This document shows, one piece after another, positions 21,978 to 30,590 of a DNA stretch of 64,000 nucleotides. Within the stretch, counting starts at the first letter, position 1. Each line of letters begins with the position of its first letter. A program made the translations under genes and the position numbers. Below the pieces are notes generated by a model. That model ran no database searches. It was not told the origin of the DNA and worked only from the letters and a program-made list of their open reading frames with translations. The DNA is from AC-32 sp963728765 (GTDB taxonomy: Bacteria; Actinomycetota; Thermoleophilia; Gaiellales; Gaiellaceae): assembly GCA_963728765.1 (NCBI GenBank), contig CAVSKX010000001.1, positions 682,001 to 746,000 of the forward strand. Reading direction: 5' to 3'.

Positions 21978-24900
21978 CTACCCGGTCGTGACCTTCGTGC
22001 CGTCGACGGTCGGGTTCTGACCGAAGACCTGCACCTCGGCAACGTGTACCTCGTTCGCCCGGATGCTGGCGTTGCAGTCGGCGTCGTTGTTCGGATCCTG
22101 GTCCTGGTCGCCGTGGTACGACGCCTGGCCCGTGCACTGGTTGTTCGTGACCACGAACTTGATGTGCGTCGCGACCTGGTTGTTCGAGACGTCGAAGTAC
22201 CGCAGCGTCAGGTCCGGAGCCACGGGCCGCGGGTTCACCGACGGGAAAGCATCGGCCGCGGACGAGACAATCTTCGTCCAGCCCGCGTCGATCGACCCGT
22301 CGCAGGTCGGATTCGCGGCGACTTTCCCGGCCCGGCAAGCGTAGGCGTCGAATGAGCGCAGCGCCGTGAACCGGTTGTTCGCCGGGTTGCCCCCGGTAGC
22401 CGGGATCAGCTGCGCGGAGACCCCGAGCCGTTTGATCAGGTTGCCGTTCGGGTTGATGTCGCCGAGGCCGATCACGAACCAGCGGCCGACGGCGTTTGCG
22501 CCCGTCTGACCGTCGTTCGTGGCCTCGGTGTCGTCCTGGACATTCGCGAGGTTCGTGTTCGTCCCAAGGGCGTCGCCGGCGATCGTCGCGGCCTGCGACG
22601 ACGAGGCGAAGTTGGGCGCGAAGTGGATCGTGATGTCCCGAACCTCTCCGGGCTGCAAGTCCCGTACGTTGAACCGCACCGCCCCGAAGCCGGGCGCGAC
22701 CGCGATGAAGTTGTACGAGCTCCAGCGCGGGTTGGCCGTGTTCGCGATGAACTGCGCCGTGTTGTCCAGGTTGTTGCTCCCGGGCGTGGCGCTCGGGTCG
22801 GTGGACGGGTCGGTGTCGGCGACCTGCGTCGAGCGAGCCTGGTAGTCGCCCACGTAGATCTTCGCGTTCACGGGGACGAGCGTGTTCCCCTTGTTGTCGG
22901 CGAAGAAGTTCAACGTCGCGTTGTTCGCAAGCGGCGACGAGAAGTCGGGCGTCGGATCGCTGTCCTGCGTCCCGTTCGTGTTCGCGAACTGGCCGAAGCC
23001 GCGTAGCGCGAAGCCCTGCCAGAGCAGGTCCTGGTTCGCCCCGCCGAAGCGGCCGACGTCAGCGGCGAGCATCGCGTCGCGGGCCCCCTGCATCGTCGGG
23101 TTGCGCGGCATCATCACCATCGCGTCGTAGTAGTCCTGGATCCAGCGCCGGTCGCCCGGGCAGGACGACGCAGCGAGCTGGCCACGGACGCACGCGATGT
23201 CTTCTGCGGCTCCGCTCGACGGGTACCGCGCGAGGAAGAGGTCACGCAGGTCCATCTGAACGGCGATCCAGATCTCGCCGTCTGCGTGCACCTCGGGTCC
23301 GGTCAGGTCGAACCCGTAGTCGCCGTAGTTCAGCGGATCGGTGTCGGGGTTCTGGCCGGGCTGCGGGAACTGTCCACCCATCGGCCGCCCCGCGAGGAAG
23401 TCGCGGATGCCGTTGTACCCGTTGCCGGTGACGTACGCGCCCTCGGTGTAGCGGTCGGAGCCGGGCACCGGGGCGATGTGCAGCGCGTTCATGACCTCGA
23501 GCGCGTCGAAGTCGCCGAACGCCTCCCCCATCCCGCCGGCGGCACTGCCCTGGCGGGCGCCGACGCCCTTGCCGATCATCCGGTTCTCGATCATGTGGCC
23601 GAACTCGTGGCCGAAGACGCCGAAGTCGTAGTCGCCGTCGACGCACGGTGCGTAGAACGAGCCGGCGATCGACTGCCAGAGGAACATGTTCGTCTGCGGA
23701 TGGCTGCCGTCGGCACCGGTGCCCATGTTCGCGTTGTCACGGCTCCCGGTCAGCGCTCCGGCCTGGGAGTTGCCGTTCAGGCCGTCGTTGCCGACCGGGG
23801 TTGCCACCGGCCCTCCTGGCGTCGGGAACGGGTCGACCGAGGTGACGCCGTTGTTGTACTGCTGCGAGTTCCAGTGCCCCTCGTCGAACCCGAGGTAGTA
23901 CGAGTAGTCGTGCATGATGTTGTGCCCGACGAACAGATTCGTGATCGCCGCGGCGATGTCGTTCTGCGCGGGATTGACGGTCGGGTCGCTGTTCAGATTC
24001 GCGGGATCGCAGCCCGACGTGAACCAGGCGTTCGTGAACGCCGGCTGGTAGTCGCGCGTCGCGCTCGTCTCGCGGAACAGCGCCGGATTGCCGAACGCAC
24101 CGTGCTGAGTCCCGACCCACTGCCGCGCGTCGTCGACGTTGTTGCCCGTCGTCTGCGTCGTCCCGAGGTCGTTCCCGCTCGAGTCGAGCTGGACGTCCCA
24201 CGGGAACTTCGAGGCGACTCCCATCGGGTCGACGGTCGTTGCATCGGACACCACGTTCGTGCAGCCGGCCGTGGCCGTCCAGCAGTAGAGCTGCCGCGTG
24301 TCCGTGCTCGGGTAGTTCCACGGGTACGCGTTCATCGGGTTGAACGGCGGTGTGTTCGTGAACGCGAGCCACGTCGGGTTGTCGGTCGCGTTGTCGACGA
24401 GGTTCTGCCGGTAGAGCATCCTCCCGGTGGCCGCGTCGACGATCACACGGTACGAGCTCTGCGCGCCGACGAGCGTCTTCGTCACCGTCGTGTCGTAGGC
24501 GCGGATCGCACCCTTGCGCGGTGTGCCGAATACGGTTGGCCGCACCGTCTGCAGGCCGCTGAAGCCGGCGGCGGCGAGGCCGATCGACCCGTTCGCGGTC
24601 TTGCCGAGCGCCGCCACCCGGCCCACCCGTGCGCCGGCTGCGATTGCGGCGTGCCTCCACGCGGCGGCCGGACGAAGCAGGCGCTTGCCGGTCACGGCGG
24701 TGTCGGGCGCCAGGCTCGACGAGGCGTAGACGACCTTCCAGCGGTGCTTGGCGCGGACGACCGTCACCGTGACGAAGCCGTCCGCTGAGAGGACGCCGCC
24801 GAACGTCTGGCGGAAAGTGACGGCGTGGACTTGGCTGCCCCGCAACGGAGCTGCCGTGTCGAGGCGCAGGTGCGAGACCGACCTGAGCCGGAAGAGCTGC

Positions 24901-25229
24901 TTGTGCGCGGCGAGCCAGCTCCGGGCGGCCGCCGCCGCGGACGACGCCCTGATCCCGGTGGCGAGGTAGCCGCCGTAGTGGATGACGGAGGCCGGTGCGC
25001 CCAGCGAGCTCCAGGACACCCGGCCCTGGATTGCTCTCGCAGCCTTGAGCTGCGTAATCGTCGGCGCGGCCTTGGCGCGCGCGTCGAAGTCGCGCAGGCC
25101 GGTCGACTGGCCCTCGATGTGAACCACCGCGAGGCCGCTCGAAGCGACCGTCAACGCGATGACTGAAAGGCCGGCGAGCGGCAGTAGCACGGCTCGCACT
25201 CGCCGGGGCAGGACGCTGAAGCGTCTCAA
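21978..25229 (-). CDS. Secreted M36 (fungalysin) metalloprotease
   Basis: A 1083-residue exported zinc protease. The start is TTG 25229 with AAGGGGGGAG upstream, followed by a signal peptide (VLPRRVRAVLLPLAGLSVIALTV). An FTP-type propeptide spans roughly residues 50-250. The catalytic domain has the zinc motif GHEFGHMIENR at about 541-546 and the third ligand in GGMGEAFGDF. The C-terminal ~350 residues contain beta-rich extracellular domains and an Asn/Asp-rich tail (DQDQDPNNDADCN), likely for calcium or substrate binding. Extracellular protein degradation is inferred. A TTG start with strong ribosome-binding site is notable here, where many genes look leaderless. Confidence 0.88.
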   Translation of the reverse strand: MRRFSVLPRRVRAVLLPLAGLSVIALTVASSGLAVVHIEGQSTGLRDFDARAKAAPTITQLKAARAIQGRVSWSSLGAPASVIHYGGYLATGIRASSAAAAARSWLAAHKQLFRLRSVSHLRLDTAAPLRGSQVHAVTFRQTFGGVLSADGFVTVTVVRAKHRWKVVYASSSLAPDTAVTGKRLLRPAAAWRHAAIAAGARVGRVAALGKTANGSIGLAAAGFSGLQTVRPTVFGTPRKGAIRAYDTTVTKTLVGAQSSYRVIVDAATGRMLYRQNLVDNATDNPTWLAFTNTPPFNPMNAYPWNYPSTDTRQLYCWTATAGCTNVVSDATTVDPMGVASKFPWDVQLDSSGNDLGTTQTTGNNVDDARQWVGTQHGAFGNPALFRETSATRDYQPAFTNAWFTSGCDPANLNSDPTVNPAQNDIAAAITNLFVGHNIMHDYSYYLGFDEGHWNSQQYNNGVTSVDPFPTPGGPVATPVGNDGLNGNSQAGALTGSRDNANMGTGADGSHPQTNMFLWQSIAGSFYAPCVDGDYDFGVFGHEFGHMIENRMIGKGVGARQGSAAGGMGEAFGDFDALEVMNALHIAPVPGSDRYTEGAYVTGNGYNGIRDFLAGRPMGGQFPQPGQNPDTDPLNYGDYGFDLTGPEVHADGEIWIAVQMDLRDLFLARYPSSGAAEDIACVRGQLAASSCPGDRRWIQDYYDAMVMMPRNPTMQGARDAMLAADVGRFGGANQDLLWQGFALRGFGQFANTNGTQDSDPTPDFSSPLANNATLNFFADNKGNTLVPVNAKIYVGDYQARSTQVADTDPSTDPSATPGSNNLDNTAQFIANTANPRWSSYNFIAVAPGFGAVRFNVRDLQPGEVRDITIHFAPNFASSSQAATIAGDALGTNTNLANVQDDTEATNDGQTGANAVGRWFVIGLGDINPNGNLIKRLGVSAQLIPATGGNPANNRFTALRSFDAYACRAGKVAANPTCDGSIDAGWTKIVSSAADAFPSVNPRPVAPDLTLRYFDVSNNQVATHIKFVVTNNQCTGQASYHGDQDQDPNNDADCNASIRANEVHVAEVQVFGQNPTVDGTKVTTG

Positions 25230-25380
25230 TGCTCTCCCCCCTTGTAGTTGCTTGCCTGTCCGCAACCACGCCGCCGCCGCAGTGGGCGAGCGGCTGCGGC
25301 GCGCGTTCTACCAAAGGTCGCGGCTCGGCGCGCCGATGGGAGCTAGGCTCCGCTGCGTTTCGACGAAAGGGAGTGCTGAG

Positions 25381-25659
25381 ATGGTCAGGGTCTTCATGCT
25401 CTACGAGAGCGAGCCGGATCCGGAGCGGTACGAGCGCCACGCCGACCTCTGCCGGCAGGTGCCGGGCGGGACCTTTCGCCACGGGAAAGTCTTCGGCGCG
25501 CCCATGGGCGAGCCCGCGTACGCGTACTACGCCGAGTGGGAGTTCCCCGACCGCGATGCGTTCAAGGAGGCGGCTCGCACCGACGAGTTCATGGCGACGG
25601 GTAAGGACGCGATGGAGATGGGCGGCCGCTTCCACGTCCTCTTCGCAGACGTGGCGTGA
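25381..25659 (+). CDS. EthD-family small protein
   Basis: A 92-residue ferredoxin-like dimeric alpha/beta barrel of the EthD type: FMLYESEPDPERYERHADLCRQVPG, the strand AYAYYAEWEFPDRDAFKEAART and the end GRFHVLFADV. EthD-like proteins accompany oxidative degradation genes, but their biochemical role is mostly unknown. GGGAG lies 8-12 bp before ATG 25381, so this gene uses a normal leader. Its TGA overlaps the GTG of the next crotonase gene, making it the first gene of a likely operon through ltrA. Confidence 0.75.
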   Translation: MVRVFMLYESEPDPERYERHADLCRQVPGGTFRHGKVFGAPMGEPAYAYYAEWEFPDRDAFKEAARTDEFMATGKDAMEMGGRFHVLFADVA

Positions 25660-26465
25660 GCGAGCCTTCGGCGCCGCGGCCGCTCCCGCCTGACGAGCTG
25701 GGCTTCGAGCGGATCGTCTACGAGAAGGATCCGCCGCGGGCGACGATCACGCTCAACCGGCCGGACGTGCTGAACGCGTTCGACTTCCGGATGCTGCGGG
25801 AGATCGCCCGCGCCTGCGAGGACGCGTCCTGGGACGACTCGATCCGTGTGGTCGTGGTCACCGGTGCGGGGCGCGCGTTCTGCGTCGGCGCGAACCTGCG
25901 TGAGTGGGCCGACCACTACGTCGGCAAGCCGACGGAGTACTGGAAGTGGTTCGGCGCCTTCAAGGACATGCACGACCGGCTGCGGGAGATCGGGAAGCCG
26001 ACGCTCGCGCGGATCAATGGGATCGCCGTGGGCGGCGGCAACGAGCTGCAGATGGCCTGCGACCTCGCGGTGATGGTGGACGACGCGTTCATCCGCCACG
26101 TCGGGCCCGAGCACGGGTCCGTTCCAGCGGGCGGGGCGACCCAGTGGCTGACGATCATGGTCGGCGACCGGCGGGCGCGCGAGATCGTGCTGATGTGCGA
26201 GGAGATCCCGGCCGCCAGGGCCGCTGAGTGGGGGCTCGTGAACTGGGTGGTGCCGGCGGCGGAGCTCGACGCGAAGGTCGACGCGGTCGTCGAGAACCTC
26301 GCGCGCAAGCTGCCGCAGACGACTCGGTATGCGAAACAGCACCTCAACTTCTGGCGAGATCTCGCCTGGCACGAGACGATCAACCACGCCCGCGACTGGC
26401 TCGCTCTGTCGATGGCGACCGACGAGCCGAAGGCCGCAATCGAGCGCTTCCTGGAGAAAAAGTGA
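25656..26465 (+). CDS. Enoyl-CoA hydratase/isomerase family protein
   Basis: A 269-residue crotonase. The oxyanion-hole motifs are present: GAGRAFCVGANL and INGIAVGGGNELQMACDLAV. The region GPEHGSVPAGGATQWLTIMVG differs from standard hydratases, which have PE.GLG.PG.GGTQ, and recalls ring-cleaving crotonases such as BadI or 6-oxocyclohexene-carbonyl-CoA hydrolase, where a polar residue replaces the second Glu. An alicyclic or aromatic acyl-CoA is thus a possible substrate, consistent with paa genes nearby. GTG 25656 overlaps the EthD stop. A 72-bp gap with a long dyad separates it from the next crotonase. Confidence 0.83.
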   Translation: MSEPSAPRPLPPDELGFERIVYEKDPPRATITLNRPDVLNAFDFRMLREIARACEDASWDDSIRVVVVTGAGRAFCVGANLREWADHYVGKPTEYWKWFGAFKDMHDRLREIGKPTLARINGIAVGGGNELQMACDLAVMVDDAFIRHVGPEHGSVPAGGATQWLTIMVGDRRAREIVLMCEEIPAARAAEWGLVNWVVPAAELDAKVDAVVENLARKLPQTTRYAKQHLNFWRDLAWHETINHARDWLALSMATDEPKAAIERFLEKK

Positions 26466-26491
26466 CCTGTCCGGCCGAGCCGCCGGTGCCA

Positions 26492-26526
26492 GTCACAGTG
26501 ACAGTCACAGTGACTGTCACTGTTAC
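26492..26526. promoter_or_regulatory. 35-bp near-perfect dyad between crotonase genes
   Basis: The inner 11-bp arms GTGACAGTCAC (26498-26508) and GTGACTGTCAC (26510-26520) are perfect around a single central A. The dyad extends to 26492-26526 with one mismatch per arm. It is also built from repeated CAGTCA/CAGTGA units. It could be a repressor operator for an internal promoter or an RNA hairpin ahead of the downstream GGAGGGGAC ribosome-binding site. Confidence 0.65.
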
Positions 26527-26537
26527 GCGGAGGGGAC

Positions 26538-27308
26538 ATGGCTGAGCTGGTTCTCGTCGAGCGCGACGGACCAATTGCGGTCGTCCTGCTCAACCGGCCG
26601 CAGCAGCTGAACGCGCTCTCCGACGAGCTGATGGACGAGCTCGTCAGCACACTGCAGGAGCTCGACCGGGACGAGGAGATCCGCGCGCTCGTGCTCGGCG
26701 GCAACGAGCGCGCCTTCGCCGCGGGAGCCGACATCGGCGAGCTCGCACAGTCCTCCGCAATCGACCTCTACTACCAGCGCCGGGTCGAGCGCTGGGACGC
26801 GATCCGCGCTCTCTGGACGCCGCTCGTCGCGGCCGTCTCCGGCTTCTGCCTCGGCGGCGGGTGCGAGCTCGCGCTGAGCTGCGACCTGATCGTCGCCTCC
26901 GAGACCGCGCAGTTCGGCCAGCCGGAGACCGGTCTCGGGATCATCCCCGGGGCCGGCGGCACCCAGCGGCTGACCCGCGCGGTCGGGAAGGCGCTGGCGA
27001 TGGACGTGATCCTGAGCGGCCGCCGCCTTTCGGCACGCGAGGCGCTCGCCGCCGGTCTCGTCGCTCGCATCGTGGCGAAGGAGGCCTGGCTCGACGAGCC
27101 CAAGCGCCTCGCCCGGGAGATCGCCGAGAAGGGCCCGGTCGCCACGCGCCTGGCCAAGGAATCGGTCGACCGCGCGTACGAGACGACGCTCGCCGCGGGC
27201 CTGGAGGCCGAGCGTCGCGCGCTCTACCTGTCGTTCGCGAGCGAGGACGCCAAGGAGGGCCTGACGGCCTTCACGGAAAAGCGCAAGCCCGAGTTCAAGG
27301 GGAGGTAG
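26538..27308 (+). CDS. Enoyl-CoA hydratase (PaaF-like)
   Basis: A 256-residue standard enoyl-CoA hydratase adding water across 2,3-enoyl-CoA. Both catalytic glutamates are in place: the first in SGFCLGGGCELALSCDL, the second in QPETGLGIIPGAGGTQRL. The C-terminal TAFTEKRKPEFKGR is typical. Likely the beta-oxidation or phenylacetate-lower-pathway hydratase (PaaF-like), though specificity cannot be proved. ATG 26538 is preceded by GGAGGGGAC. Followed after 2 bp by the GerW-like gene. Confidence 0.87.
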   Translation: MAELVLVERDGPIAVVLLNRPQQLNALSDELMDELVSTLQELDRDEEIRALVLGGNERAFAAGADIGELAQSSAIDLYYQRRVERWDAIRALWTPLVAAVSGFCLGGGCELALSCDLIVASETAQFGQPETGLGIIPGAGGTQRLTRAVGKALAMDVILSGRRLSAREALAAGLVARIVAKEAWLDEPKRLAREIAEKGPVATRLAKESVDRAYETTLAAGLEAERRALYLSFASEDAKEGLTAFTEKRKPEFKGR

Positions 27309-27310
27309 CC

Positions 27311-27637
27311 ATGCCCGACGTCCAGGAGCTACTGCAAGGAGCGCAGGACGCCATCGCCGCCAAGCGCGTCTACGGCGAGCCTGTCGAGCGCGACGGCGCG
27401 ACGGTGATCCCGGCCGCGTCCGTCCGCGGAGGCGGTGGCGGAGGAGGCGACAACGAGAACAACGGCGGAGGGGGCTTCGGCCTCATGGCCCGGCCCGTGG
27501 GCGCGTACGTGATCAGGCCCGACGGCGACGTCTCGTGGAAGCCGGCGATCGACGTCCAGCGCATGGTGCTGGGCTGGCAGATCGTCTCCGCACTTGCCGT
27601 CCTGACGGGCTGGTCGCTGCTGCGCCACCGCCGCTAG
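27311..27637 (+). CDS. GerW/YtfJ-like protein
   Basis: A 108-residue protein of the YtfJ/GerW family: VYGEPVERDGATVIPAASVRGGGGGGGD, then a glycine-rich linker, GFGLMARPVGAYVIRPDG and WKPAID. In Bacillus the relative sits on spores and aids germination; here it ends with a hydrophobic helix (MVLGWQIVSALAVLTGWSLL) and RHRR, suggesting a membrane-anchored version. Role in a probable non-sporulator unknown. Strong ribosome-binding site GGGGAGGTAGCC before ATG 27311. Confidence 0.75.
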   Translation: MPDVQELLQGAQDAIAAKRVYGEPVERDGATVIPAASVRGGGGGGGDNENNGGGGFGLMARPVGAYVIRPDGDVSWKPAIDVQRMVLGWQIVSALAVLTGWSLLRHRR

Positions 27638-27642
27638 CGCCG

Positions 27643-28818
27643 TTGGCCAGCCTCGCGCGCTTCCTCGAGCCGCCGCGACTCCGCACGGTCGAAGCGGACG
27701 AGGACCGCCGTGCGACCTGGCTCGAGCTCTTCCTCGACCTCGTCTTCGTCGCCGCGATCGCCCAGGTCGCGGCGACCCTGAGCGCCGACCCAACCGCGGC
27801 CGGCTTCGGGCGCTACCTCGCGCTGTTCCTCCCGATCGGCTGGGCCTGGGCGGGCTTCACGTTCTACGCGACCCGGTTCGACACCGACGACCTCGTCTAC
27901 CGGCTCCTGACGCTGCTCGGGATGTTCGCCGTCGCCGGCCTGGCGAGCACGGTGCCCAACGCGCTCCACGGCGGCCAGAACGCCTTCGTGCTCGCGTATA
28001 TCTCGGTGCGGCTGATCCTGATCGTGCTCTACGTGCGCGTGTACCGAGACGTCGAGGTCGCACGGCCCGTCGCCCGCTGGTTCATCCTCATGTTCGGCCT
28101 CGCGGTCTGCGACTGGCTGATCTCGCTAGCCGTCCCGGTGCCGTGGAAGTACGTGCTCTGGGGGCTCGCTCTCGGGCTCGAGCACGTGGCGCCGATCAGG
28201 GCCTGGCGATTGCTGCGCGGCGTTCCCGTGGACCCGAGGCACATCCCCGAGCGCTTCGGCCTGCTGATCATCATCGTCCTCGGGGAGTCCGTGATCGCCG
28301 TCGTGCTGGGGACGACGGAGACCAGCTGGACCGCGCTGTCGGGGTCGGTGGCGTTCGCGGGCTTCGTTGCGGCCGCGGCGATCTGGTGGCTCTATTTCGA
28401 CTTCCTGGACGCGGCCTCGGTGGTCACGCGCAACATCCGCAGCGGGATCACGTTCGTGTACGCGCACTACTTCGTCGCGGCTGGGATCGCCGCCCTCGGG
28501 ATCGGCGTGAAGCTCGCGATCTTCTCGGTCGAGCCGGGGCCGAAGTACGACGAGATCGGCTGGATCGCGGCCGCGGGAACGGCGCTGTGCATGGTCGGGC
28601 TCGCGGCGATTCAGCTCGCCACGCCGCCCACGCTCGTCGACGCCGATGTCGTGCTGCGCCTCGTCACCGCCGCCGTGGCCGCTGTGCTCGCGGCGCTCGC
28701 GACCGTCCTGTCGCCGGTCGTCATCCTCTGGCTCCTCGCCGCCGCGCTCGTCGCTCAGGTCGTGTTCGAGCTCGCCGCTCACGAGCGGCACACGGGCCAG
28801 CTCGCCGGACCGATGTAG
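27643..28818 (+). CDS. Low-temperature-requirement protein A (LtrA) family
   Basis: A 391-residue membrane protein with about eleven helices. It opens with EADEDRRATWLELFLDLVFVAAIAQVA, the LtrA signature (ELFxDLVFV), and has HIPERFGLLIIIVLGESVIAV in the middle, another hallmark. LtrA was named for cold growth in Listeria; its molecular function is unknown. TTG 27643 is 5 bp after the upstream stop and just before the conserved start. Last gene of the ethD-ltrA run; a 7-bp gap separates it from the convergent HtrA-like gene. Confidence 0.88.
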   Translation: MASLARFLEPPRLRTVEADEDRRATWLELFLDLVFVAAIAQVAATLSADPTAAGFGRYLALFLPIGWAWAGFTFYATRFDTDDLVYRLLTLLGMFAVAGLASTVPNALHGGQNAFVLAYISVRLILIVLYVRVYRDVEVARPVARWFILMFGLAVCDWLISLAVPVPWKYVLWGLALGLEHVAPIRAWRLLRGVPVDPRHIPERFGLLIIIVLGESVIAVVLGTTETSWTALSGSVAFAGFVAAAAIWWLYFDFLDAASVVTRNIRSGITFVYAHYFVAAGIAALGIGVKLAIFSVEPGPKYDEIGWIAAAGTALCMVGLAAIQLATPPTLVDADVVLRLVTAAVAAVLAALATVLSPVVILWLLAAALVAQVVFELAAHERHTGQLAGPM

Positions 28819-28825
28819 GAAGGAA

Positions 28826-29770
28826 CTAGCCGTCGAGCTCGGCGGGCACGAGCGAGAGCACCAGCTCCCGTCCCTCGCGCAGCACGCGCACCGGCACCGG
28901 TGCGCCGATCTTCTCGACGACCATCAGCCGCTGGATGTCGCCGACGTCCGTGACGGCGGCCCCGTCGAGCTCCACGATCAGGTCCTCCGGGCGCAGGCCG
29001 GCCTCCGCGGCGGGCGAGCCCTCGACCACCTGGACGACCTCGACGCCCGACTCGCGGCCCAGCTGCCGCGCGAGGCGAGGAGGCAGCGGCCTTCCGCCGC
29101 CGGCAATGCCGAGGTACGCGCGGCGAAACCGGCCCTCGGTCATGAGCGCGCCGACGATCTGGCGTGTCGCCGCGTTGATCGGAACCGCGAGGCCGAGGCC
29201 GATGCCTGCGACGGCGGTGTTGATCCCGACCACGCGCCCCGGGCCGTCCGCGAGCGCGCCGCCCGAGTTCCCCGGGTTGAGCGCCGCGTCGGTCTGGATC
29301 ACGTTGTCGACGATCCGGCCGCTCTGCGTGGGCAGCGAGCGCCCGAGCGCCGAGACGACGCCCGCGGTCACGGACCCCGCGAAGCCGTTCGGGTTGCCGA
29401 TTGCCACCACCAGCTGGCCGACCCGAAGTCGTTCCGCATCGCCGAGCTCGGCCGGAACGAGGTCGTCCGCCTCCGCGCGCAGCACGGCGAGGTCGGCGTG
29501 CGGGTCGGCTCCGACCACCTCGAACTGGAGCTCGCGGCCGTCGACGAACGACGCGCGCCCGCCCTTCGTCGATCCGTTCACGACGTGGGCCGAGGTGACG
29601 AGAAAGCCGTCGGGCGTGATCGCGACCGCGCTGCCCCCGCCCAGGCGCCGCCCGTGGTTCACGCGCAGGTTCGCGACCGAGGGCGCGAGCCGCTCGGCCA
29701 CGGTGATCACCGCGCGGGAGTACGCGTCGAGCGCTTCCTCCTCCGACGAGATGTAGGTCAAACCGGCCAC
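28826..29770 (-). CDS. HtrA/DegP-type serine protease, cytoplasmic form
   Basis: A 314-residue trypsin-like protease plus one PDZ domain. The catalytic triad is His in VTSAHVVNG, Asp in HADLAVLRAE and Ser in NPGNSGGALAD; the PDZ domain follows from about residue 215 (GVEVVQVVEGSPAAEAGLRPEDLIVELDG). Unlike most HtrA proteins it has neither signal peptide nor N-terminal membrane helix (MAGLTYISSEEEALDAYS), so it should act in the cytosol. Divergent from the PaaG-like gene, convergent with ltrA. Confidence 0.9.
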   Translation of the reverse strand: MAGLTYISSEEEALDAYSRAVITVAERLAPSVANLRVNHGRRLGGGSAVAITPDGFLVTSAHVVNGSTKGGRASFVDGRELQFEVVGADPHADLAVLRAEADDLVPAELGDAERLRVGQLVVAIGNPNGFAGSVTAGVVSALGRSLPTQSGRIVDNVIQTDAALNPGNSGGALADGPGRVVGINTAVAGIGLGLAVPINAATRQIVGALMTEGRFRRAYLGIAGGGRPLPPRLARQLGRESGVEVVQVVEGSPAAEAGLRPEDLIVELDGAAVTDVGDIQRLMVVEKIGAPVPVRVLREGRELVLSLVPAELDG

Positions 29771-29794
29771 GAGTCGAAGCTAGCAACGCCGTTG

Positions 29795-29800
29795 TAGGCT
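29795..29800 (+). promoter_or_regulatory. -10-like box, leaderless start of PaaG-like gene
   Basis: TAGGCT ends 7 bp before ATG 29808 in the 37-bp divergent gap. Confidence 0.5.
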
Positions 29801-29807
29801 GCGACGG

Positions 29808-30578
29808 ATGGCGGAGGTCGAGACCACGCGCGAGGGCGCCGTCCTCACGATCACGCTGAACCGACCCGACGTTCTCAACGCCTTCACGGCCGAGCTGCAT
29901 CGCCAGCTCGTCGGCGCATTCAAGGAGGCGCGGGCCGACGACGTCCGCGCGGTCGTCGTCACCGGCGCGGGACGTGGGTTCTGCGTCGGCCAGGATCTGA
30001 ACGAGTTCGGGGAGGCCGCGAGGGACATCGCAGGCCGGCTGCGGACGCATTACCACCCGACGATCCGGACCGTGCGCGAGCTCGAGAAGCCGGTGCTCGC
30101 CGCCGTCAACGGGCCGGCCGCCGGCGCGGGTCTCAGCTTCGCCTGCGCGTGCGACCACCGAATCGCTGCGGAGAGTGCCACCTTCGTGCCGGCGTTCATC
30201 AACATCGGCCTCGTCCCGGACATGGGCGGCACGTACTTCACGACGCGGCTCCTCGGGCCGGCACGCGCGTTCCAGTGGATGACCTCCGGCCGCAGGCTCA
30301 GCGCGGCCGAGGCGCTGGACTGGGGCCTAGTCTCGGAGGTCGTGCCCGACGATCGGCTGGCCGGCCGGGCCGGAGAGCGGGCCGCCGAGCTCGCTGCGAT
30401 GCCGACGCGCGGCATCGCCCTCTCGAAGCGCCTGTTCGACCACGCCGAGCACGCCACGCTCGATGAGCAGCTCGAGTGGGAAGCGGAGCTGCAGGCCGCT
30501 GCCACCCGCACCCACGACTTCGCCGAAGGAGTCGCCGCGTTCCTGGAGAAACGGGAGCCGCGCTTCGAAGGGCGCTAG
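29808..30578 (+). CDS. paaG: PaaG-like epoxy-phenylacetyl-CoA isomerase
   Basis: A 256-residue crotonase. The second catalytic acid is Asp in INIGLVPDMGGTYF rather than the Glu of hydratases, which is the pattern of PaaG, the isomerase that opens ring-1,2-epoxyphenylacetyl-CoA to the oxepin. Oxyanion loops are GAGRGFCVGQDLNEF and NGPAAGAGLSFACACDHRIA. With paaABCD 3 kb away this assignment is reasonable, though other isomerase-type crotonases share the motif. It has its own leaderless-type promoter and is followed by a DUF4389 gene after 12 bp. Confidence 0.8.
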   Translation: MAEVETTREGAVLTITLNRPDVLNAFTAELHRQLVGAFKEARADDVRAVVVTGAGRGFCVGQDLNEFGEAARDIAGRLRTHYHPTIRTVRELEKPVLAAVNGPAAGAGLSFACACDHRIAAESATFVPAFINIGLVPDMGGTYFTTRLLGPARAFQWMTSGRRLSAAEALDWGLVSEVVPDDRLAGRAGERAAELAAMPTRGIALSKRLFDHAEHATLDEQLEWEAELQAAATRTHDFAEGVAAFLEKREPRFEGR

Positions 30579-30590
30579 AAGGGGGCCGAC

